Positions 17,092 to 23,726 of a stretch of DNA of 64,000 nucleotides are shown one piece after another (position 1 is the stretch's first letter; each line of letters starts with the position of its first letter). The position numbers and the translations under genes were made by a program. The notes below the pieces were generated by a model. That model saw nothing but the letters and a program-made list of their open reading frames with translations, made no database searches and was not told the DNA's origin. Source of the stretch: Novosphingobium sp. Leaf2 (lineage in GTDB: Bacteria > Pseudomonadota > Alphaproteobacteria > Sphingomonadales > Sphingomonadaceae); NCBI RefSeq assembly GCF_001421325.1, contig NZ_LMJY01000012.1, forward strand, positions 62,001 through 126,000, written 5' to 3'.

Positions 17092-17490
17092 ATGACGCGC
17101 GCGCACCATCTTTCGCACCTGCTGCCGGCCATCGCCACGGCTCTGCTTCTGGCCCCTGTTGCGGGATACGCCAAGCCTGCGCCGCCGCCGGTGCCGGGCG
17201 GCCCGATTTCGACTCTGCCGATGGGCCATTACATGTGCGAACTGGCCGGCGATGCCGATGGACCGGTGGGAAAGCCGGTTCCCGACAGCGAATTTCGGAT
17301 CGTCAATGCCTCGTCCTACAAAGCCGGCGGCATCCGTGGCAGCTACCTGATGACCGGCGACCTGGTGACGATGACCGGCGGCAAGCTGCGCGGGCTCAAA
17401 CTCCACCGTGTGTCAGGCAATTTCCTGCGCAAGGTGGAGCCCAACGGCAGCGACGGCGAGATGCGCTGCTTCCGCAACTCGCGCCGATAG
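17092..17490 (+). CDS. Secreted small protein, unknown function
   Basis: 132 residues with a signal peptide (HLLPAIATALLLAPVAGYAK, cleavage near AGYA). The mature domain has GHYMCELAGDA and EMRCFRNSRR, two Cys suggesting a periplasmic disulfide. The ATG at 17092 is 142 bp upstream-divergent from efp. The sequence resembles small conserved periplasmic proteins of sphingomonads, but I cannot name a family. Confidence 0.7.
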   Translation: MTRAHHLSHLLPAIATALLLAPVAGYAKPAPPPVPGGPISTLPMGHYMCELAGDADGPVGKPVPDSEFRIVNASSYKAGGIRGSYLMTGDLVTMTGGKLRGLKLHRVSGNFLRKVEPNGSDGEMRCFRNSRR

Positions 17491-17604
17491 GCATCCTGCG
17501 CGCCCGAGCCCGGCTGATGTTTCCCGCAACGGCGGTGCAGCCTTTTTCGCGCTGACACATTGTCAGGCCCGAGGGTGCGAGCAGGCGCGCCCGGAGGGTG
17601 AACG

Positions 17605-18684
17605 ATGCCAGCACGCGTTATGGTCGGCGTTCTGAACGATATGGCCGATCTATCCGGGCCAGACGACGCCGAAAGCCGTGACCCGACCGAATGGCTGGAG
17701 CGCGAGGTGGCGGCAGTGCGCGCCGCAGGACGCTTGCATGCCGAGGTGGAGTTCGTCCACGCTTACAGCCTTGGCTTACCATCGGGCACTGCCGAAGCGG
17801 TCGAGCGAGCGTATCGCCAGCTTGCCGATGCGGGCGTTGGCCTGATCGTTGGTCCGGCGATTGCGGACAACGCGCTGGTCGCCACGCCGCTCGCCGAGCA
17901 GCTACGCATTCCCACGATCAACTTTGCAGCCACGGGCCGCGCCCGCAGCCGCTGGATGTTCCAGCATCAGGTCGGCAGCTACGAAGACGAATCGCTGGTC
18001 ATCGCGCGTCATCTGGCTACGCTGGGGTGCAGCAGGATCGGCGTGGTGCACGATGACACCCCGGTGGGCAGCCGGCTCGCCAAGTATCTTGACGATGAAG
18101 CGCGGATCCTTGGCCTGCAGGTCGTGTCGCGCCAAGGCGTGTCGCCGCTGGCCGATAGTGCTGGCAATGCCATCGGCGCCGTGCTTGGCGCGGAGCCGGA
18201 CGCGGTCGTACACCTGGGATTCGGCACCGCTGCGCCAGCCGTGGCCGCAGCGCTTGCCGCCTCCCGGTGGGCCGGCCCCGCGATGATGAACGGCGCCGGC
18301 ACCATCGGCCACGATGGCGACCACGCCCGTGATCTGGAGCGCTGGTTCTATATCGATTCGTACTCCGACGCGAACGCCACACTGCAAAACATCATGGCCG
18401 ATTTCCGCGCACCGCGCAGGCAAGCACCCGCCGTTGCACGTGGTCATGATCTTGGGCGGCTTGTTGCCGAGGGTCTGGCGCGCGCGACCGACCTTAGCCG
18501 CGAAGGTATTCGCGCCGGGCTGGAGCAGGTGCGCTGGCTCAGTGCGGCGCAGGGGCTGGATGGGACGCTGCTGGGCTTTGGCGTGTGGGAGCGTGCGGCG
18601 CTGCACGGGCGCTATCTCGTCGTGCGCCAGTGGCTGGGCGGCGAATCGCGCGAAGTGACGAACACTATGGAAATGGCAGGATAA
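17605..18684 (+). CDS. Periplasmic-binding-protein-fold protein without signal peptide
   Basis: 359 residues of the type I periplasmic binding protein fold (Peripla_BP_6/leucine-binding-like). It has VMVGVLNDMADLSG at the N-terminus, GLIVGPAIADNALVA, IPTINFAAT, SRIGVVHDDTPVGS and a C-terminal LLGFGVWERAALHGR. No signal peptide or lipobox precedes the first beta strand. The start is well supported by GGAGG at 17593-17597, so it is probably cytoplasmic like AmiC-type sensors. It is followed five bases later by a CDF transporter. Ligand unknown. Confidence 0.82.
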   Translation: MPARVMVGVLNDMADLSGPDDAESRDPTEWLEREVAAVRAAGRLHAEVEFVHAYSLGLPSGTAEAVERAYRQLADAGVGLIVGPAIADNALVATPLAEQLRIPTINFAATGRARSRWMFQHQVGSYEDESLVIARHLATLGCSRIGVVHDDTPVGSRLAKYLDDEARILGLQVVSRQGVSPLADSAGNAIGAVLGAEPDAVVHLGFGTAAPAVAAALAASRWAGPAMMNGAGTIGHDGDHARDLERWFYIDSYSDANATLQNIMADFRAPRRQAPAVARGHDLGRLVAEGLARATDLSREGIRAGLEQVRWLSAAQGLDGTLLGFGVWERAALHGRYLVVRQWLGGESREVTNTMEMAG

Positions 18685-18689
18685 CCCGC

Positions 18690-19625
18690 ATGGCGAGTAC
18701 ATCGGCCCACATCCGCGAGAATATCGTCCTGTACGGCGCGCTGGCCGCCAACGTGGGCATCGCCATCGCCAAGTTCGTGGCGGCCGCGATCGGCGGGTCG
18801 TCCGCCATGGCAACGGAAGGCGTGCACTCGCTGGTGGACAGCGGCAACCAGGTACTGCTGCTGTATGGCCAGAAACGGGCCAAGCGCGCACCCGATGCCG
18901 CCCACCCGTTCGGCTATGGCCGCGAGCTGTATTTCTGGGCGTTCATCGTCGCGATCCTGATCTTTGCGGGCGGCGCGGGCATCTCGATCTACGAGGGCAT
19001 CGCGCATATTCAGGAACCGCATCCGATCGAGGACACGACCCTGAGCTTCATCGTGCTGGGCGTGGCGTTCCTGATGGAAGCCACGTCTTGGGGCATCGCC
19101 GTCAAGGAATTCAACGAAAGCCGCAAAGGGCAAAGCTGGTGGCGCGCCGTGCGCCGATCGAAAGACCCCGCCGGCTTCATCGTCCTGTTCGAGGATAGTG
19201 CGGCGCTGATCGGCCTCGTCATCGCGGCAGCGGGTATCGGCGCCAGCACATATTTCGGTGATGCCCGGCTGGACGGCGTGGCATCGATCCTCATCGGGCT
19301 GGTGCTGGCCGCCGTTGCGGTCGTTTTGGCGCGCGAAGCCAAGGGCCTCCTGATTGGCGAGGCTGCTGATCCGGCGCTGATCGCCAAATTGCGTACGGTG
19401 ATGGAGGACAGCCCGAGCATCACCTCCGTCAATCATGTGCGGACCGTCCACACAGGGCCTGACCTAGTGTTCGTGGCGATCAGCGCCGATTTCGTGGATG
19501 ACCTTCCGATGGGTCAGGCGGAAACGCTGATCGAGGAACTGGAAACGCGCATGAAGGCGCTTTCGCCCAAGATCACGTCAATCTACATCCGCCCCGAAAA
19601 GCGCGAGGCGGCAGCGGTTTTCTGA
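18690..19625 (+). CDS. Cation diffusion facilitator family metal transporter
   Basis: 311-residue CDF (cation efflux) protein with about six membrane helices and a cytoplasmic C-terminal domain. The TM2 motif MATEGVHSLVDSGNQ carries the His and Asp of the transport site, and HPFGYGRELYFWAF is a family signature. In TM5 the pattern is EDSAALIGL, which departs from the usual HxxxD zinc site, so metal specificity may differ. It is in an operon with the preceding binding-fold protein (5-base gap). Inner-membrane divalent metal export is the expected role. Confidence 0.92.
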   Translation: MASTSAHIRENIVLYGALAANVGIAIAKFVAAAIGGSSAMATEGVHSLVDSGNQVLLLYGQKRAKRAPDAAHPFGYGRELYFWAFIVAILIFAGGAGISIYEGIAHIQEPHPIEDTTLSFIVLGVAFLMEATSWGIAVKEFNESRKGQSWWRAVRRSKDPAGFIVLFEDSAALIGLVIAAAGIGASTYFGDARLDGVASILIGLVLAAVAVVLAREAKGLLIGEAADPALIAKLRTVMEDSPSITSVNHVRTVHTGPDLVFVAISADFVDDLPMGQAETLIEELETRMKALSPKITSIYIRPEKREAAAVF

Positions 19626-19641
19626 CAACCGCAACGCGGTA

Positions 19642-22179
19642 TCAGTAAACGCCGCCCTGCTCTTCGGCGAAGTTGCCCATGTCCCCCGCCGCTGTCGCGC
19701 TGGCCGCGCTGTGCGCCTCACGCGCAGAGCGGATCTGCGAGACCAGCGCATCGCGCCGGCGGGTAAATTCGTCCTGCGCGGTATACTGGTGCGGCTCGGT
19801 GTCGGGCTTGAACGCTTCCCAGATCACGGCTGCCTTCGGATCGTTGCCGGGCTCCACGCCCATGACCCGCTTGCCCGTCACCCGGTCGATGCGGACCATG
19901 CGGATGCCCGCTGGCGCGATCAGCGGTTGCTGGGTCCAGCGTTCCCGCGTGGCGAGCACCACGTCCTTGAAAATCGGCGCGGCGATCCGGCCGCCTTGCG
20001 CATAGCCGCCAAGCGAACGGGGCGCATCGTAGCCCATGTAGACGCCGCCCACGTAATCCTGATTGCCACCCATGAACCACACGTCGGTAGGGCCGTTGGT
20101 GGTGCCGGTCTTGCCGAACAGCGGCAGGTTAAGATCGCGCAGCCGCTCCGCCGTGCCGCGCGTCACCACGCCTTCAAGCATGTGAACCACCTGATACGCC
20201 GTGTCCGCATCGATCACCTGCCGCCCGGTACGCGCCACGCGCGGCATCGGCTTGCCGTCCCACTGGGGCATGTTGCAGGTATCGCAGCGCACCTTGTCCG
20301 CCCGCCAGATCACCTTGCCATTGCGGTCCTGCACGTAATCGATCACCGAGCCGGAGAACTGCACGCCATTGTTGGCAAGCGCCGCATACGCGTTGATCAT
20401 GCGCGCCACGGTGGTTTCGCCCGCACCCAGCGCGAACGACAGGTAGTTTTGATAATCGCCGATGCCCATGTTGTGGAATGTGCGGGTAACCCGCTTCATC
20501 CCCACATCATTGGCGATGCGCACCGTCATCAGGTTGCGAGACTGTTCAAGGCCCCAGCGCATGGTGTGGCTGCCGGTGCCGCCCTCCCCGCCGAAGTTGC
20601 GGAAGCATTTATTGCCAAGGTTCGCGCCCTGGAAAACGCAGAACGTCCCGTCCAGCACCTGCGTGGCCGGAGTCATCCCGTATTGCAGCGCGGTGGCATA
20701 GACGAACGGCTTGATGGTGGAGCCCGGCTGGCGTTCGGCCTGCACCGCGCGATTGAACGAATCGAGCCCGGCATCGAAGCCGCCCTGCATGGCGACGACG
20801 CGGCCCGAAGCCGGCTCCTCGATCATCATGCCGCCCGAAACCGACGGAACCGTGCGCAGCGCCCACGTGCCGTTGCCCAGCGGCGCGGCAACCACCAGAT
20901 CGCCGGCCTTGGCGCGATCCGAAACGCCGGTCAGCGTGGCGATATTGCCGTCGGAAAAACCGATGCGCCCGCTACCGCCATCGCGCGCGGGCGCATCGAG
21001 CAGGACGCCGACGCGCCAGTCTTTGTAATTGATCGTCTTGTTCGCCACCACCAGCTGGCTCTGCCAATTGGCAAGATCGTCAATGTGCGCGATCGGGCCG
21101 GCCCAGCCCCGCGTGCCGTGATACAGCAGCAGCCCCTTGCGCAAGGCATCGCGGACCGCCTTTTGCATTTCCGGGTCAAGCGAGGTGCGCACCCACAAGC
21201 CGCCGGCGTAAACGCTGTTGGGCCCCTGATCCGCCTTCTCACCGTATTGGCCGATCAGGCGCCGGCGCACTTCTTCGATGAAATAAGCGTTGGCGGGATC
21301 GTAGGCGCTGGTGCGCTGGGTAACCAGGCCCAGCGGTTCGGCCTTGGCCGCCGCCGCCGCCTGGGGCGTGACCCAGCCGTTCTTGGTCATCTGATCCAGC
21401 ACCCAGTTGCGCCGATCCAGTGCGCGCTCCTCGTTCTTGGCGCGGCCATAAACTTCAGGCGCACGCGGCAGGATCGCCAGGAACGCGCTTTGGCTGAGCG
21501 TCAGGTCCTGCACGTCCTTGTCGAAATACGCGCGCGCCGCTGCCTGCACCCCGAACGCGCGGCGGCCCAGCGGGATCTCGTTGAGGTACAGTTCCAGGAT
21601 CTGCTGCTTGGTCAGCACGCCCTCGATGCGGCGCGCCAGCACCATTTCCTTGAGCTTGCGGGTAACCGAATACTCGTCACCAATCAGGATGTTTTTCGCC
21701 ACCTGCTGCGTGATCGTGGAGCCGCCCTTGGCGCGCACGCCGGTGCCGTATTTCGCCGCGTAATCCACCACCGCGCCGGCGAGGCCGCCAATATCCACGC
21801 CGCCGTGGGTCCAGAAAGACTTGTCCTCCGCAGACAGGAAGGCGTTCACCAGCGGACGGGGAAAGTCCACGAAACGCAGTTGGACCCGCCGTTCTCGGGC
21901 GTAGGAATAGACGATCTCGCCATCCATTCCGCGCACCATCGTGGGCAGTGGCGGCTGGTATTCGAGCAGCTTGTTGGCATCCGGCAGATCGTGCGACAGG
22001 ACCATCCACATGCCGATCAGGCCGATGAATCCGGCCATCACCAGATACCCGAACCGGCGCAGCCACTTGCGCTCACGCCAGGACCGGCGAACGGCGGCAA
22101 GACGACCGGACGCCTCACGCCGGATGCGGTAAGTGACGTCGTGGGGCGGCTGCTCGCCTGGATCGGTCGCATCGGTCAT
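19642..22179 (-). CDS. mrcA: Penicillin-binding protein 1A (bifunctional transglycosylase/transpeptidase)
   Basis: 845-residue class A PBP that polymerises and cross-links peptidoglycan at the inner membrane. One N-terminal helix (about residues 42-62) precedes the GT51 domain with EDKSFWTHGGVD, GGSTITQQVAKN and ELYLNEIPLGRRAFG. The transpeptidase domain has GSTIKPF (Ser nucleophile), SRN and KTGTTNGPTD. All catalytic motifs are present. It lies just downstream of an amidase gene on the same strand, a common PBP1A neighbour. Confidence 0.96.
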   Translation of the reverse strand: MTDATDPGEQPPHDVTYRIRREASGRLAAVRRSWRERKWLRRFGYLVMAGFIGLIGMWMVLSHDLPDANKLLEYQPPLPTMVRGMDGEIVYSYARERRVQLRFVDFPRPLVNAFLSAEDKSFWTHGGVDIGGLAGAVVDYAAKYGTGVRAKGGSTITQQVAKNILIGDEYSVTRKLKEMVLARRIEGVLTKQQILELYLNEIPLGRRAFGVQAAARAYFDKDVQDLTLSQSAFLAILPRAPEVYGRAKNEERALDRRNWVLDQMTKNGWVTPQAAAAAKAEPLGLVTQRTSAYDPANAYFIEEVRRRLIGQYGEKADQGPNSVYAGGLWVRTSLDPEMQKAVRDALRKGLLLYHGTRGWAGPIAHIDDLANWQSQLVVANKTINYKDWRVGVLLDAPARDGGSGRIGFSDGNIATLTGVSDRAKAGDLVVAAPLGNGTWALRTVPSVSGGMMIEEPASGRVVAMQGGFDAGLDSFNRAVQAERQPGSTIKPFVYATALQYGMTPATQVLDGTFCVFQGANLGNKCFRNFGGEGGTGSHTMRWGLEQSRNLMTVRIANDVGMKRVTRTFHNMGIGDYQNYLSFALGAGETTVARMINAYAALANNGVQFSGSVIDYVQDRNGKVIWRADKVRCDTCNMPQWDGKPMPRVARTGRQVIDADTAYQVVHMLEGVVTRGTAERLRDLNLPLFGKTGTTNGPTDVWFMGGNQDYVGGVYMGYDAPRSLGGYAQGGRIAAPIFKDVVLATRERWTQQPLIAPAGIRMVRIDRVTGKRVMGVEPGNDPKAAVIWEAFKPDTEPHQYTAQDEFTRRRDALVSQIRSAREAHSAASATAAGDMGNFAEEQGGVY

Positions 22180-22230
22180 TGCGCCAGCCCTCTAGCACGC
22201 CCCTCGCGCGCAAGACCAGACACGACGCGA

Positions 22231-23097
22231 TCAGGCACCGGCGTTCCTGGCGAAAAAGGCGCGGATGGCTTTTGCCGCCGCGTCGGCAAGTTGCTGCTGC
22301 CCGGCGCGCGAGCCCAGAACTTGCACATCCGCCGGGTTGTTGATGTACCCCGTCTCGAACAGGATCGAGGGGATGTCCGGCGCCTTGAGCACCGCGAGCG
22401 CGGCGGTCTGCGGCTGGTCGCGGTGCATGCCGATGTGCGCGTCGCCCAGTTCGCGCAGCAGCAGGCTCGCTGCTTGGGCCGAGCGCCCCTGCGCGCCGCG
22501 CTGCGACAGGTCGAGCAGGATTGCCCCGACATTGGCGTTGGCCTGTGAAAGTGCCACGCCGTTGACCTTCCCGGCCCCGTTCTCGCGGGCGGCGAACCGC
22601 TCCGCCGCTTCGCTCGACCCCTTTTCGGAGAGCACATAAACGCTGGCCCCGCGCGCCGAATCGCCATCGGCACTGTCTGCGTGGATCGAGACGAACAGAT
22701 CGGCGTTCAGGCGGCGCGCCATGTCCGGTCGGTCCGGCAAGGCGATGAAGCGGTCGGTATCGCGGGTCAGCGCCACGCGGATGCCACCGGCGTCCAGCAG
22801 CCGCTGGCGGATCGCCAGGGCGATTTCCAGCGCCACCGTCTTTTCCTTCAGCGCGCCCTGCCCGGCGCCGGGATCGAAGCCGCCGTGCCCGGCGTCGATC
22901 ACCACAAGCGGGCGGCTGGCATCCGCCGGCCCGTCAATGCGGGGCAGATCGACCGGCGCGGTGGCGCTGGGCAGATCGAACCGGATCACGTAATCGTAAG
23001 CGCCCGCCCGACTTGCCATCGCCATGCTCGCGACCAGCGCCACCAGCAGCAGGCCCAGGGGCACGGCAAGGACGAGGATCAAGCGAGTACGCGGCAT
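22231..23097 (-). CDS. N-acetylmuramoyl-L-alanine amidase (Amidase_3)
   Basis: 288-residue zinc amidase cleaving the MurNAc-L-Ala bond of peptidoglycan. An N-terminal membrane segment/signal (LILVLAVPLGLLLVALVASMA) is followed directly by the catalytic domain. Zinc and catalytic residues are in VVIDAGHGGFDPGA, EKTVALEIA, VSIHADSA and ILFETGYINN. There is no AMIN domain, unlike long AmiC proteins. The ATG at 23097 is preferred over the upstream TTG at 23136. It is followed by mrcA, likely in one cell-wall operon. Confidence 0.93.
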   Translation of the reverse strand: MPRTRLILVLAVPLGLLLVALVASMAMASRAGAYDYVIRFDLPSATAPVDLPRIDGPADASRPLVVIDAGHGGFDPGAGQGALKEKTVALEIALAIRQRLLDAGGIRVALTRDTDRFIALPDRPDMARRLNADLFVSIHADSADGDSARGASVYVLSEKGSSEAAERFAARENGAGKVNGVALSQANANVGAILLDLSQRGAQGRSAQAASLLLRELGDAHIGMHRDQPQTAALAVLKAPDIPSILFETGYINNPADVQVLGSRAGQQQLADAAAKAIRAFFARNAGA

Positions 23098-23357
23098 CTG
23101 GGGCGCAGATCTACGCGGCACTATGCCGGCGGGCAATCCCGCGCAGCCGCGCTTCCCACAGCCGCGTTAGCGAAACGCGCGCGTAAAGCAGGGCATAAAT
23201 TCCAATCGGCCAAGCAACTTGCCGTCGTCGTTCATGAATGCTAGGCCAGACATAACCGGGGCAGACAAGGCTATTCGGTCCTCGTATTCGGGCAAGGCCA
23301 TAACCATATGGCGCCGGAAGGGACCGGTTCAGCATATTGGGGTTCCGGCCCTGAAAG

Positions 23358-23378
23358 CTGGAAAAATCCTTTTTCCAG
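23358..23378 (+). promoter_or_regulatory. Perfect hairpin in rne leader
   Basis: CTGGAAAAA (23358-23366), loop TCC and TTTTTCCAG (23370-23378) form a perfect 9-bp stem. It could act as an early terminator or attenuator upstream of rne, although the A/U-rich lower stem makes it only moderately stable. Confidence 0.5.
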
Positions 23379-23551
23379 TAAAACAGCCTCACAGGTTGAA
23401 GCGAGCGATGAGAAGCCAGTTGCCCCCCTGCCAGCCAATGTCCGATGGGGCATGGGCGGCATGGTCGCAACTTTCCGTGTGGGCCAGTGTGCCGCGCGGC
23501 TTCTCGCTTGCAGACACACGTGCCGCTTTTCCTGCGGCGCACGCTTTCGAC

Positions 23552-23585
23552 GCGCAAGGGGCGATGGATTGCCCCGCCGTTGCGC
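23552..23585 (+). promoter_or_regulatory. Long GC-rich hairpin in rne leader
   Basis: GCGCAA plus GGGGC (23552-23562) pairs with GCCCC (23571-23575) and TTGCGC (23580-23585). An 8-base loop and a 4-base bulge (GCCG) complete it. The stem lies about 140 bases before the rne start and may be an RNase E recognition or stability element for autoregulation. Confidence 0.5.
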
Positions 23586-23726
23586 AAGAACACGCCCGCG
23601 AAGCGAAGCACGCCGCCTGGATCGGCCGTGCCGCTGCGACGCTGACGGGCTCATCTGCCCATTACGAACATTATCGCGTCCCCTCGGCTGATCCGGCCGG
23701 GCGTCGACGCGCACGGAGATTATCAC

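Larger units (their letters stand above)
23098..23726. other. Long divergent intergenic region with structured rne leader
   Basis: 629 bases between the divergent amidase and rne genes. Open frames in it (for example 23219-23803 plus) run into rne out of frame and lack family resemblance. Two convincing hairpins (23358-23378 and 23552-23585) suggest that at least the rne-proximal 370 bases are transcribed as a structured 5' leader. RNase E commonly autoregulates through its own leader. Confidence 0.5.

Noticed and set aside
19711-22548. 945-codon plus-strand open frame opposite PBP1A and the amidase
   Set aside because: It is antisense to two genes with complete catalytic motifs, spans both of them, and has His/Arg-rich composition typical of GC-rich shadow frames.
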